From JAOXRU01 sp965247735 (GTDB lineage: Bacteria; Bacteroidota; Bacteroidia; Flavobacteriales; Flavobacteriaceae): 64,000 nucleotides of DNA. Every line of letters begins with the position of its first letter. The first letter of the stretch is position 1. The notes under the pieces are model-generated. The model saw only the letters and a program-made list of their open reading frames with translations. It did not search any database and was not told the origin of the DNA. The translations under genes were made by a program, and so were the position numbers. The stretch covers positions 2,728,001-2,792,000 of the forward strand of contig CBDFHN010000002.1 in assembly GCA_965247735.1 (NCBI GenBank). The letters run 5' to 3'. Below, piece after piece: positions 17,784-27,441 of the stretch.

Positions 17784-18866
17784 ATGGAAGAAATTAAACA
17801 TTCCGAAGATAAAAAAGCATGTGCCAATTGTGGTGCAGAACTCAAATACAAACCAGGATCTAAGCAATTGCTTTGCGGATACTGTGGTTATGAAGAGTTT
17901 ATAGAGGAAAGTAAAACCTCATTTGAGGAACTAGAGCTAGAACACTATTTAAAAGTTGTTGGTGACAATTCCTATACCGAATCAATTGATGTTATTCAAT
18001 GTAAAAACTGTGGTGCAAATCAACATATTGAAGAAAACTACAAATCGCTAAATTGTGTATATTGTAGTGAGCCATTAATCATTGAAGATACACAACAAGA
18101 AGGTTGGATTATGCCAGGTGCTGTATTGCCTTTTCAGTTTGATAAGAAAAAAGCGAGGCATATTTTTAAAAAATGGATTTCTGGAGTTTGGTTTGCGCCA
18201 AATAAGCTTCAAAAAGCAGCATTAGATCCAGAAGGACTACATGGATTATACCTTCCTCATTGGACTTTTGATGCTAATTTATATGCTTCTTATCATGGAC
18301 AACGTGGCGATTATTATTATGTAACTGAAACCTATAAAACAAAAAACGGGACTCAAACCCGACAAGTTAGAAAAACAAGATGGAGCAGTGCTTCTGGTAA
18401 TGTAGACGGGTTTGTAGACGATATCTTAATTAACGCTTCTGAGAAAAAAAGAAGAGTTATTCCTTCTAAAATTGCAAATTGGAATTTAAAAATGCTGGAA
18501 GTATTTAATCCAAAATACCTCTCTGGTTTTGTTACTGAAAAATATACCATATCGCTTAAAGATGGGCATCATCATTCTTTTCAAAAAGCAAAAGATATTG
18601 CCTATTCTTGGATCAGAAGAGATATTGGAGGAGATACCCAACGTATTAGCACGGCAGACATCACCTTAAAGGATGAAACCTTTAAACATATATTGCTGCC
18701 AGTATATATTAGCACTTATGAATATAGCGGTAAAGTATACCACTTTTATGTAAATGGGCAGACAGGAGCAATTAGTGGAAAACATCCCTATTCTTTCTGG
18801 AAAATATTCTTTTTAGTCATCGCAATTTTAGCAATAATAGCTGCTATTGTATTATTTACTCAATGA
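17784..18866 (+). CDS. Double zinc-ribbon membrane protein (YdjG-like)
   Basis: A 360-residue protein starting at the ATG at 17784 (a TTG one codon upstream is less likely). Two CxxC...CxxC zinc ribbons stand at the N-terminus (CANCGAEL/CGYCGYE near 14-36, and CKNCGANQ/CVYCSEP near 75-97). The middle part is a large beta-rich domain and the C-terminus is a single membrane helix (about 336-357), leaving most of the chain on one side. Members are sometimes mislabelled as PriA or primosomal proteins because of the ribbons. The pairing with an SPFH protein resembles YdjG-YdjI. Its stop overlaps the start of the phosphatase gene (ATGA). Confidence 0.78.
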   Translation: MEEIKHSEDKKACANCGAELKYKPGSKQLLCGYCGYEEFIEESKTSFEELELEHYLKVVGDNSYTESIDVIQCKNCGANQHIEENYKSLNCVYCSEPLIIEDTQQEGWIMPGAVLPFQFDKKKARHIFKKWISGVWFAPNKLQKAALDPEGLHGLYLPHWTFDANLYASYHGQRGDYYYVTETYKTKNGTQTRQVRKTRWSSASGNVDGFVDDILINASEKKRRVIPSKIANWNLKMLEVFNPKYLSGFVTEKYTISLKDGHHHSFQKAKDIAYSWIRRDIGGDTQRISTADITLKDETFKHILLPVYISTYEYSGKVYHFYVNGQTGAISGKHPYSFWKIFFLVIAILAIIAAIVLFTQ

Positions 18867-19609
18867 TGAGAACCTTAGTTATTGGAGATATCCACAGCGG
18901 ATTAAAAGCATTAAAACAACTTATTACTCGTGCAAAAATCACAACAGAAGATCAATTAATTTTCTTAGGAGATTATGTTGATGGATGGAGTGATGCCGCA
19001 CCTACCATTTCTTTTTTGATTGCACTAAAAAAAACACATAACTGTATTTTTATAAAAGGGAATCATGACGATTTGTGCTTAGAATGGCTAACCAGCAAAA
19101 AAGAAAATCAAATATGGCTAAAACATGGCGGTAGTGCCACTAAATTCTCATACAGAACCATAAACACTCAAGAACGAAGTAATCATATTGCATTTTTTAA
19201 AACTTTAAAAAATTATCATCTAGATACTCAAAACAGGTTATTTATACATGCTGGGTACACACATATGGAAGGTGTGAAAAGGGAACATTTTAAAAAAATG
19301 TATTATTGGGACAGAACACTTTGGGAATTAGCTTTAGCTGTTGATCCTGCACTAAAAGAGACAGACATTCATTTTCCAAAACGACTAACTTGTTATTCCG
19401 AAATCTATATAGGTCATACTCCTGTTACTCGTATTGAACAAATAATTCCAGTAAATGCTGCTAATGTTTGGAATATAGATACTGGCGCAGCCTTTAAAGG
19501 GCCACTATCTGCAATAGATATAGATACTAAAGAAGTATGGCAGAGCGATGCCGTCCATACTTTTTATCCCGGTGAACGTGGACGAAATAAATCATATCCG
19601 AAGAAATAA
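18863..19609 (+). CDS. PPP-type metallophosphoesterase (serine/threonine phosphatase-like)
   Basis: A 248-residue enzyme with the three phosphoesterase motifs: GDIHSG (residues 8-13), GDYVDGW (about 36-42) and GNHDD (about 67-71), plus a C-terminal GHTPV (near 193) supplying the last metal-binding His. This is the layout of the lambda-phosphatase/PrpA branch, which dephosphorylates proteins or small nucleotides. Two consecutive ATGs overlap the previous stop, so translation is probably coupled to the zinc-ribbon gene, and the stop abuts the next ATG. The substrate is unknown; a membrane-module partner is an inference from position. Confidence 0.85.
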   Translation: MMRTLVIGDIHSGLKALKQLITRAKITTEDQLIFLGDYVDGWSDAAPTISFLIALKKTHNCIFIKGNHDDLCLEWLTSKKENQIWLKHGGSATKFSYRTINTQERSNHIAFFKTLKNYHLDTQNRLFIHAGYTHMEGVKREHFKKMYYWDRTLWELALAVDPALKETDIHFPKRLTCYSEIYIGHTPVTRIEQIIPVNAANVWNIDTGAAFKGPLSAIDIDTKEVWQSDAVHTFYPGERGRNKSYPKK

Positions 19610-20239
19610 ATGGACTACCTGTCAACAACATATTTTTTTGATTATGAATCTACAGCAATTCAAGAATTAATTTCGGAGTTTAAAACGGATAGTCTTTCCG
19701 ATAAGGAAAAAGCCATACAACTCTATAAAATGGTTCGTGATACTTGGCGGTATGACCCTTATAATTTTAGATTTTCAAAAGAACATTTTGTTGCCAGTAG
19801 CATTTCAAAAAAAACGAAGGGACATTGCATAGACAAATCTATACTTCTAATTACGTTTTTACGGGCAGTAGGTATTCCTGCAAGACTGCATTTGGGAAAG
19901 GTAAAAAATCATATTGCTGTAGATCAATTAACCGAAAAATTTGGAACCAATGAGCTAACGCCTCATGGTATGGTAAATGTTTTCCTCAATAACAAATGGT
20001 TAAAACTATCGCCAGCATTTAATCCATCGGTATGTAGAATGTCTAAAGTAGCTCCTTTAGAATTTGATGGGGAAAACGATTCCTTTTTACAAGAATTTAA
20101 TAGTCAAGGCAATGTTTTTATGGAATATATTGATGATTATGGGTTTTTTGATGATGTTCCAGTAGCTTTTATAAAAAATAATGCTAAAGAACATTATCCT
20201 GATATATTTAATGACGAAGAAGGTAAATTTAATCTGTAA
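19610..20239 (+). CDS. Transglutaminase-like (papain-fold) protein
   Basis: A 209-residue soluble protein of the transglutaminase-like superfamily. The catalytic triad is visible: Cys in KGHCIDKS (about residue 72), His in TPHGMVNVF (about 123) and the acidic/amide position in LSPAFNPS (about 137). Such domains act as peptidases, transamidases or peptide hydrolases. The ATG follows directly after the phosphatase stop without a gap, so the zinc-ribbon, phosphatase and transglutaminase genes form a tight unit. No signal peptide is visible, suggesting a cytoplasmic place. The biological substrate is unknown. Confidence 0.78.
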   Translation: MDYLSTTYFFDYESTAIQELISEFKTDSLSDKEKAIQLYKMVRDTWRYDPYNFRFSKEHFVASSISKKTKGHCIDKSILLITFLRAVGIPARLHLGKVKNHIAVDQLTEKFGTNELTPHGMVNVFLNNKWLKLSPAFNPSVCRMSKVAPLEFDGENDSFLQEFNSQGNVFMEYIDDYGFFDDVPVAFIKNNAKEHYPDIFNDEEGKFNL

Positions 20240-20298
20240 CTGAGCATAAAAAGAGTTACATTTCGATACAAACTCAGAAAATTTAAATCATGATTGTA

Positions 20299-20691
20299 TT
20301 AACAATTAAATTGAGTTTTTAAAAACATCATTTTTACTCTAGTCAACAATTCACTAATTACAAAGGGTTTACTAATAAAATCGTCTAATCCAATTTTAAA
20401 AGCCTTAAGAACTATCTCTTCTAATCCTGCATTGGACAATAATATTATTGGAGTTCTTAGACTATTCACATATCTAATATGGTTTACAACTTCCAATCCG
20501 GTAGCTAAAGGCATCATTATATCACTAATAACCATATCGGGATTGTTCTTGTCTATTTTTTCTATAGCTTCTTTACCATCGTGTGCTACAAAAACCCGAT
20601 ATCCTTCCTCTTCTAATCTAAATCGTAATAATAATGAAAGAGAAGTATCGTCTTCTGCAATTAAAATCTTATACTTTTTATCTGTTTTCAT
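20299..20691 (-). CDS. Single-domain response regulator
   Basis: A 130-residue receiver domain with no output domain. The acidic pocket (AEDD near 12-15), phospho-acceptor Asp57 in VISDIMMP and the conserved Lys in ISKPF near 107 are intact. It lies 66 bases downstream of the hybrid kinase on the same strand, so it is likely a partner in the same phosphorelay, receiving phosphate from the kinase's HPt domain. Output would be by protein contact. Confidence 0.88.
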   Translation of the reverse strand: MKTDKKYKILIAEDDTSLSLLLRFRLEEEGYRVFVAHDGKEAIEKIDKNNPDMVISDIMMPLATGLEVVNHIRYVNSLRTPIILLSNAGLEEIVLKAFKIGLDDFISKPFVISELLTRVKMMFLKTQFNC

Positions 20692-20757
20692 CTGTTTATG
20701 TTTTTTGTTTTTTGTTTTTTTAGCACTACCACTTATATAATAAGAAAAATTAATCCC

Positions 20758-23496
20758 CTATATATTTATAAGTTTATCTTTCATATGTGCTTTAACGGCC
20801 ACAAAATCCACCTCAACACTTGTTAATATTCCTTTATATGATGATGTATCAAGCTCACTTTTACTAATTTTATATAAATTACTTATGGGATTTTTCAAGC
20901 TTTTAATATTAAAATTTGATACACTAGGACTTATTCTGTGTACTGCTTTATGCACAGCATTCCAATCGTTTATACATATTGCCGCATTGGCACTTTTAAT
21001 AAATAATTCGAACTCACTAATAAATGCTTCAATAAGATTTTTTATAATCGTTTTATGCCCTAGTGATTCGCTAACGATATAAGAATAATCTACCAACTCT
21101 TTGCTCAGAAAATCTCTGGCTTTGTTTGGTTCTTGAAGTAATTCTGGCACAATCTCATTGGTATTGACACCAAATTCTTTTAATTTACTGTAAATCAAAG
21201 GCAAATTAAAAGGTTTAAAAAGGTAATCGTTAAATCCTAGTTTTTTTGCTTTAATAGCATCTCCATTAGAAGCATGTGCTGTAAGCGCCAATATTGGTAT
21301 TGCTGACTTAGACTTATCAAATTCTCTTCTAATTCTTTTTGTAGCTTCATACCCATCCATTACAGGCATTTGAATATCCATCAAAATAAGATCGTAATTG
21401 TTGTTTCTTAGTTTTTCTATAGCTTCCAAACCATTATTAGCAACTTCAACTCTACATCCCCAAGAATTAAGACGTGTTACGGCAAGGACTTGATTGTACT
21501 CATTATCCTCCGCTAATAATATGTTTAAATCTAAACTTTCGTAGTTATGCTGAGCAACTGGAGTCAAAACAGTGGAGCTTTCTCTTTGCAGATGCCCTAT
21601 TGATGCTATTTTAAATGGAAGCGTTATTGCAAACAACGAGCCCTTATTTAACTCGCTTTCTACTTCAATATTTCCGCCCAACTGATCAATTAATTTTTTA
21701 ACTATTGTTAATCCCAATCCTGTTCCACCAAATTGGCGCGTTATATATCTCGAAGTTTGGGTAAAAGATTCAAATATGGTATTTAATTTATCCTCAGGAA
21801 TTCCTATCCCACTATCACTAACTTTTATAACAATTGATATTTCATCTCCTTTTTTTTGACCAACTTCAACTGAAGTTTTTACAAATCCCACCTTAGTAAA
21901 TTTTACTGCATTATTTATTACATTTACCAGTATTTGTTCAGTTCTTGTAGCATCTCCAAAAACATGTTTTGGTAGTTTTGGGTCAATTTCTAGAGAAAAA
22001 TCTAACTCCTTTGCATTTGCTTCTAAGGTAAGCATATCTCGCACATCTTCAAATACTTTTGCCAATTCAAAAGGGCTATTATCCAGTACAATTTTTCCTG
22101 ATTCTAATTTTGACAAGTCCAAAATATCATTAATAATAGAGAGTAATAATTTACCAGATTTTTTAATCGTACTTATTTTTTTGTGTTGGTTAGTTGTAGC
22201 GCTAGATTCTAATAATAGGTCTGAATACCCCAAAATAACATTAAGAGGTGTTCTAATTTCATGACTCATATTAGCTAGAAACTCATCTTTCATCTTCAAT
22301 GATTTTTCCATTAGAATATTCTTCTTTAACTCCTCTTCATGATATTTCCTTTTTGTAATATCATTTTTAAGAACAATATATTTAAAAGGTTTGCCCTGTT
22401 CATCTATAAATGGAGTTACTGTGGTGTCCATCCAAAAAAGCTCTCCATTTTTTGCTTTTTCTTGCATTTCTCCTTTCCATATTTTTCCTGAAGAAATACT
22501 TGCCCATAACTCACTATAAAACTGTTTGTCATGAAAATCTGTCTTTATAATATTATGCGTTTTCCCAAGAATCTCTTCTTGACTAAACTTAAATACCTTA
22601 CAAAAATTAGCATTAGCATATGTTATTTTGCCTTCCAAATCGGTAACCGATACAATTCCTGATTTATCCAATGCATATCGATAATTCTTTAATTCTTCCG
22701 TTAATCTTTTTTCTCCACTAATATCTTTTCCAAAAACATAAACACCCGTTACGTTATCGTTTTTAATAATTGGGGATAATGTAAACAGTATTGGAACAAA
22801 TGTTTTATCCTTTCTAATTCCTATTCTAGAGATATGCATTTCTCTTTTATTAACAATAACATCATTAATAATCTTCTTAGATTTATACAAATTCTCTTTT
22901 GGAACGATTGTAGCAAAAGACTTGCCGATAATTTCGGTTGGTACATACTGAAATATTTTCTCTGCTCCATTATTCCAGTTGCATACAATTCCTTTTCTGT
23001 TGAGTTTAAAAATGGCAAGCATAGAGCTATTGGCAACACTTTCAAATTCCATTTCATCCTCTAAATTTAATTTGCATTCATAATGACCTGATGAGGAGGA
23101 TGGTTGATCTTTCGTGGAAAAAGCCTTTGAAATCATAGCTGCGCTTATCTTCCCAAAGAGCTTAAGTTTAGCTAAAGACTTTGGCAAATAGGTAATGTTG
23201 CTGTGGTTAGGGAGTCGTTTGGAGTTAAATATCTGATCCGAAACATTAAAAAAAAACATGGGAACCTGACTAATACTTTGGCTTGCTTCTATTTCTTTAA
23301 ACATAAAATTTCTAGCCACACTCATTTCCCAGTCTACTATAATGAAACATGGAGTTTTATTTACCATTACTTCCTTAAACATTTCTAGATTACTATGTTG
23401 AATAATTTGAAAATGGCTGTCGTCAAAAAAAGTATGAAACATCTCAACAATGGTTTCTCTTTTCTCAATCAATAATATGTTTATTTTACCATCCAT
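20758..23496 (-). CDS. Hybrid histidine kinase: REC-like, PAS, PAS, HisKA, HATPase, REC, HPt
   Basis: A 912-residue multi-domain kinase without membrane helices, so it is probably cytoplasmic. The order is: a degenerate receiver (1-115, with the acceptor Asp in IIVDWEM but an altered acidic pocket), two PAS domains (about 150-270 and 275-395), a HisKA helix with His412 in NMSHEIRTP, an ATPase with N and G boxes (about 515-635), an intact receiver with Asp707 in LMDIQMP, and a C-terminal HPt-like domain with His853 in VHRISPS, where the usual Lys-Gly after His is changed. It is followed by a lone receiver. The signal is unknown; the PAS pair suggests a small ligand or redox cue. Confidence 0.88.
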   Translation of the reverse strand: MDGKINILLIEKRETIVEMFHTFFDDSHFQIIQHSNLEMFKEVMVNKTPCFIIVDWEMSVARNFMFKEIEASQSISQVPMFFFNVSDQIFNSKRLPNHSNITYLPKSLAKLKLFGKISAAMISKAFSTKDQPSSSSGHYECKLNLEDEMEFESVANSSMLAIFKLNRKGIVCNWNNGAEKIFQYVPTEIIGKSFATIVPKENLYKSKKIINDVIVNKREMHISRIGIRKDKTFVPILFTLSPIIKNDNVTGVYVFGKDISGEKRLTEELKNYRYALDKSGIVSVTDLEGKITYANANFCKVFKFSQEEILGKTHNIIKTDFHDKQFYSELWASISSGKIWKGEMQEKAKNGELFWMDTTVTPFIDEQGKPFKYIVLKNDITKRKYHEEELKKNILMEKSLKMKDEFLANMSHEIRTPLNVILGYSDLLLESSATTNQHKKISTIKKSGKLLLSIINDILDLSKLESGKIVLDNSPFELAKVFEDVRDMLTLEANAKELDFSLEIDPKLPKHVFGDATRTEQILVNVINNAVKFTKVGFVKTSVEVGQKKGDEISIVIKVSDSGIGIPEDKLNTIFESFTQTSRYITRQFGGTGLGLTIVKKLIDQLGGNIEVESELNKGSLFAITLPFKIASIGHLQRESSTVLTPVAQHNYESLDLNILLAEDNEYNQVLAVTRLNSWGCRVEVANNGLEAIEKLRNNNYDLILMDIQMPVMDGYEATKRIRREFDKSKSAIPILALTAHASNGDAIKAKKLGFNDYLFKPFNLPLIYSKLKEFGVNTNEIVPELLQEPNKARDFLSKELVDYSYIVSESLGHKTIIKNLIEAFISEFELFIKSANAAICINDWNAVHKAVHRISPSVSNFNIKSLKNPISNLYKISKSELDTSSYKGILTSVEVDFVAVKAHMKDKLINI

Positions 23497-23880
23497 AATA
23501 TATCCATTTAAGTTTCTGCCTAATGTTTAGGTTTTTACCATTTATTCGTGTTATCATTTTTGAAAAAATACTAGTTACAATTTCTGAATTTTATATGGTA
23601 AAAACACCCGTTATTTTGCCCAAATTAAAAAACAAGGGTTAACCCTTACAGCTAAAACAGTTAATGATTAATAACTATATATCAGTTTATTAAACAATCA
23701 CAACAAGTAAAAAAGAGATGTATTAAGGTTTACAATCAACACTAAAAACGCATCGAATTTCTATATCTTTAATGAAAAACTAAGCTAATTCCGTTTCTAA
23801 AACTGAGTCCTTTTTCCATATTATATTTGTCATCTTTCAAAAAAAAACACCTTATCTTTGTTTTTTCAAATTTATAGGAG
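23497..23880. other. Intergenic region between kinase and queD
   Basis: A 384-base divergent spacer. The right end holds a queD promoter; a second exact TAnnTTTG match, TATATTTG, lies at 23822-23829. The kinase side shows no recognisable promoter. No gene, RNA or repeat was seen. Confidence 0.5.
23826..23860 (+). promoter_or_regulatory. Bacteroidota-type promoter for queD
   Basis: TTTG at 23826-23829, a 23-base spacer and TATCTTTG at 23853-23860, which matches TAnnTTTG exactly. The ATG lies 20 bases downstream, preceded by an unusually good AGGAG Shine-Dalgarno at 23876-23880. Confidence 0.5.
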
Positions 23881-24330
23881 ATGAGTAAAATCAGAATCAC
23901 CAAGCAATTCAATTTTGAAACAGGACATGCATTATATGGTTATGATGGTAAATGCAAAAATGTACATGGGCATAGCTACAAACTCTATGTTACTGTAATT
24001 GGAACACCAATAAATGACCCAAATAATGTAAAGTTTGGAATGGTTATAGATTTTGGTGATCTTAAAAAGATTGTAAAAGAAGAAATTGTAGATAAATTTG
24101 ATCATGCTACTGTTTTTAATAAAAACACACCTCATCTGGAACTTGCCAAAGAACTAGAAACCAGAGGACATAATGTAATTCTTGTAAACTACCAACCAAC
24201 TAGTGAAGAAATGGTTATTGATTTTTCTTCCAAAATAAAAGCAAGGTTGCCTAAAGAAATTAGCTTATTTTCCCTTAAACTCCAAGAAACTGATAGCTCA
24301 TATGCAGAATGGTATGCTAGTGACAATTGA
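23881..24330 (+). CDS. queD: 6-carboxytetrahydropterin synthase (QueD family)
   Basis: A 149-residue enzyme of queuosine/7-deazaguanine biosynthesis that converts dihydroneopterin triphosphate to 6-carboxytetrahydropterin. The zinc ligands are visible at His16 (FETGHAL), His29 and His31 (NVHGHSY), and the catalytic Cys25 precedes them. A further His in KFDHATVFN (near 75) and Glu in LQETDSSYAEW fit the active site. The length is slightly above the usual 120-140. No other que genes are adjacent. The AGGAG directly before the ATG is unusual in this phylum and fixes the start. Confidence 0.9.
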   Translation: MSKIRITKQFNFETGHALYGYDGKCKNVHGHSYKLYVTVIGTPINDPNNVKFGMVIDFGDLKKIVKEEIVDKFDHATVFNKNTPHLELAKELETRGHNVILVNYQPTSEEMVIDFSSKIKARLPKEISLFSLKLQETDSSYAEWYASDN

Positions 24331-24547
24331 GTCAATAAACTCGAAGTAGTTTTACAAAGCATAAAAAGAAAACCGCTTAGTTGTTTCAAAGCAGGCACCG
24401 TATAGTTCCGATTCTTGAAAGGCTTAAGTTTTTTTGTTTTTACCTAAAGCCAGCACTTGAAATTATTTTTTCTTAACATTTCTTTAGCACTTTTGGTTTC
24501 AGGCAATCGATTTGCTTTTAGTATTTTCACAGCAAATTTTTAAAATC

Positions 24548-27391
24548 ATGACCAAGCAAATCGTTATGGGATTATTTGTTGCGCTATTTATTTCCTGCAA
24601 TAATTCCAAAGAAACAAAAAAAGAAAATTCTAATGAATTTAGTGTCAATTACGAAAAAATTGAACTTAAAAATGGCTTAGATGTTGTTTTTCATGTCGAT
24701 AAATCGGACCCTGTTGTAGGTGTAGAATTGGCGGTTCATGTAGGTTCTTCAAGAGAAAAAACAGGAAGAACTGGTTTTGCACATCTATTTGAGCATCTTT
24801 TGTTCTTAGAATCAGAAAACTTGGGTAAAGGTGGTTTAGATAAAATGAGTGCACGTATTGGTGGATCTGGCGCTAATGGAAGCACTAGTAGAGATGTTAC
24901 GGTTTACTTACAAACGGTGCCTAACGATGCTTTAGAAAAAATGATTTGGGCAGAAGCAGATAAATTAGGCTGGTTTATAAATACCGTTACCGATCCTGTT
25001 TTGGCTAAAGAAAAACAAGTTGTAAAAAACGAAAAAAGACAAAGTAATGATAACGCGCCTTACGGATACACAAGTGCCGTTATTGATAAAAACTTATATC
25101 CTGAAGGGCATCCATACAGCTGGCAGGTAATTGGCTCGTTAACCGATTTACAAAACGCCACTTTAAACGACGTAAAAGATTTTTTTAAAAAATGGTATGT
25201 TCCTAATAATGCAACTTTAGTGATTTCTGGTGATTTTGATATCGCTAAAGCTACAGAATGGGTACATAAATACTTTGATGAAATCCCAAGAGGAGAAGCT
25301 ATTGTTAAACAAGAAAAACAAGCAGCTGTTGTTTCTGAAACCAAACAATTGTATTACGAAGATAATTTTGCAAGACTTCCAGAACTAACCTTAACATGGC
25401 CTACGGTTGAGCGTTTTCATCCAGATTCTTATCCGCTAACCGTATTAGCACAGTATCTATCTCGTGGAAAAAAAGCGCCATTAAATACAATATTGGTAGA
25501 TGAGCTTGCTTTAACCGCTAGATCAAGAATGTACAACTGGTCTTCTGAAATAGCTGGACAATTTCAACTGGCAGTTAGGGCTTATGCTGGTAAAGATTTA
25601 GATGATGTTGCTAAAGGAATTACCAAAGCTTTTGAAAAATTTGAAACCGAAGGTATTTCTGAAAAAGATTTGGAACGTATTAAAGCAGGGCAAGAAACAA
25701 ATTTCTATAATAGCCTTTCTAGTGTACTAGGAAAAGGAAGTCAATTGGCAAACTATAATATATTTGCTAATGAACCTGGTTTTGCATCAAAAGACATTGA
25801 AAATATCTTAGCAGTAAGTACTAATGATGTTATGCGTGTTTATAAAAAGTATATCCAGAACAAAAACTATATAGGTACTAGCTTTATCCCTAAAGGTAAT
25901 CTAGCACTAGCTATAGAAGGTTCTGAAGTAGCAGTTATTGAAGAAGAAATAATAGTTCAAGGAGCAGAAGAAAACTTTGATGCTTCTATTGCTGCTGAAT
26001 ATGAAAAAACACCTTCTACTTTTGACCGTTCTCAAGAGCCTCCATACGGGAATGCACCACAAACAAATCCTCCTAAAGTTTGGGAAGATACCTTAGCAAA
26101 CGGACTAAAAGTGTACGGTGTCGAGAACAATGAAGTTGCTTTGGTTCAATTTAATATTGTTATTGACGGTGGACAACTCTTAGAAGACATTAACAAACTA
26201 GGTATTGCTAACCTTACTGCCGATCTAATGAATAAAGGAACCAAGAATAAAACTGTAGCTGAGTTAGAAGAGACTATAGAGCAACTTGGTGCTTCAATTG
26301 ATATTTATGCAGGAAAAGAAAGTGTTCGTATTTCTGGAACCACTTTGTCTAAAAACTATAATGCTACTTTGGCATTAGTTGAAGAAATACTTTTAGAACC
26401 AAGATGGGATGAAAAAGAATTTGAATTGTTAAAAAAGAATGCCGTTAGTAGCATTCGTCAACAAGAAGCAAGCCCTAATGCTATTGCAAGAAATGCATAT
26501 AATGAACTAATTTATGGTGCTAAAAATATCAGGTCTAAAAATACTTTAGGAACTATTGCTTCTGTAAATGAGATTACTATTGCAGATCTAAAAAATTATT
26601 ATAAAAATTATATTTCACCATCTGTAGCAAAAATGCATATTGTTGGTAGTATTTCTAAGGACGATGCACTAGTTTCATTAACAAGTTTTGCTGATAAATG
26701 GAAAGCCAAAGATGTTATTATCCCCGTTTATAAAACACCAGCTGCTCCATCAAAAGCTACTGTATATTTCTATGATGTACCAAATGCCAAACAATCTGTA
26801 TTAAATTTTGGCGCTCCAGCACTTGCTGCTAATGATACCGATTTTTATCCAGCAACAGTAATGAACTATATTCTTGGTGGTGGAGGTTTTGCTTCAAAAC
26901 TAACTCAAGAGCTTAGAGAAGGAAAAGGATATACCTATGGCATTCGTTCTAGATTTGGAGGAACCAAAGCCAAAGGAGCATTTACCATCTCTAGTGGTGT
27001 TAGGTCTAATGTTACTTTAGAATCTGCCCAATTGGTAAAACAAATATTAGAAAATTACCCTAAAGAATATTCAGAAACTGACTTAGCAACAACAAAAAGC
27101 TTTTTAATAAAAAGTAATGCTAGAGCTTTTGAAACTATGAGAGCTAAACTAGGAATGCTAGAAGATATAAGCACTTATAACCTTAAGTACGACTATGTAA
27201 AAGATAGAGAAACCATTGTAAATAATATGACTATTGAACGTATACAAGAACTCTCTAACACCTATTTAAATCCAAATAAAATGATTTGGCTAGTTGTAGG
27301 TGATGCTAAAACACAGTTAAAACGATTAGAAAAACTAGGTTTTGGAACACCTATTTTACTAAACCCGGTTGAAAAACCAATTAAAGATTAA
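24548..27391 (+). CDS. M16 family zinc metallopeptidase lipoprotein (two M16 units)
   Basis: A 947-residue exported peptidase, starting at the ATG at 24548 because it gives a clean lipoprotein signal (VALFISC, Cys17). The first M16 unit has the inverted zinc motif HLFEH (residues 79-83) with a downstream Glu in the EKQVVKNEKR helix. The second unit (about 510-940) lacks the zinc motif but has the substrate-binding ELREGKGYTYGIRSRF block. This two-unit form is common in Bacteroidota and acts on peptides or misfolded proteins at the outer membrane or periplasm. It is a single-gene transcript ending at a strong terminator. Confidence 0.9.
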   Translation: MTKQIVMGLFVALFISCNNSKETKKENSNEFSVNYEKIELKNGLDVVFHVDKSDPVVGVELAVHVGSSREKTGRTGFAHLFEHLLFLESENLGKGGLDKMSARIGGSGANGSTSRDVTVYLQTVPNDALEKMIWAEADKLGWFINTVTDPVLAKEKQVVKNEKRQSNDNAPYGYTSAVIDKNLYPEGHPYSWQVIGSLTDLQNATLNDVKDFFKKWYVPNNATLVISGDFDIAKATEWVHKYFDEIPRGEAIVKQEKQAAVVSETKQLYYEDNFARLPELTLTWPTVERFHPDSYPLTVLAQYLSRGKKAPLNTILVDELALTARSRMYNWSSEIAGQFQLAVRAYAGKDLDDVAKGITKAFEKFETEGISEKDLERIKAGQETNFYNSLSSVLGKGSQLANYNIFANEPGFASKDIENILAVSTNDVMRVYKKYIQNKNYIGTSFIPKGNLALAIEGSEVAVIEEEIIVQGAEENFDASIAAEYEKTPSTFDRSQEPPYGNAPQTNPPKVWEDTLANGLKVYGVENNEVALVQFNIVIDGGQLLEDINKLGIANLTADLMNKGTKNKTVAELEETIEQLGASIDIYAGKESVRISGTTLSKNYNATLALVEEILLEPRWDEKEFELLKKNAVSSIRQQEASPNAIARNAYNELIYGAKNIRSKNTLGTIASVNEITIADLKNYYKNYISPSVAKMHIVGSISKDDALVSLTSFADKWKAKDVIIPVYKTPAAPSKATVYFYDVPNAKQSVLNFGAPALAANDTDFYPATVMNYILGGGGFASKLTQELREGKGYTYGIRSRFGGTKAKGAFTISSGVRSNVTLESAQLVKQILENYPKEYSETDLATTKSFLIKSNARAFETMRAKLGMLEDISTYNLKYDYVKDRETIVNNMTIERIQELSNTYLNPNKMIWLVVGDAKTQLKRLEKLGFGTPILLNPVEKPIKD

Positions 27392-27401
27392 AGAAAATAA
27401 C

Positions 27402-27439
27402 GCATAAAAAAAGCTCCTAGAAAGGAGCTTTTTTTATGC
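27402..27439. terminator. Bidirectional terminator after the M16 peptidase gene
   Basis: AAGCTCCT (27411-27418) pairs with AGGAGCTT (27423-27430) across a 4-base loop. Flanking A- and T-runs extend pairing to GCAT/ATGC at the ends. It serves both the M16 gene and the convergent VOC gene. Confidence 0.88.
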
Positions 27440-27441
27440 AA

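Noticed and set aside
17784..18866. PriA-like or helicase annotation for the zinc-ribbon protein
   Set aside because: Only the zinc ribbons are shared; there is no helicase motif, and a C-terminal membrane helix is present.
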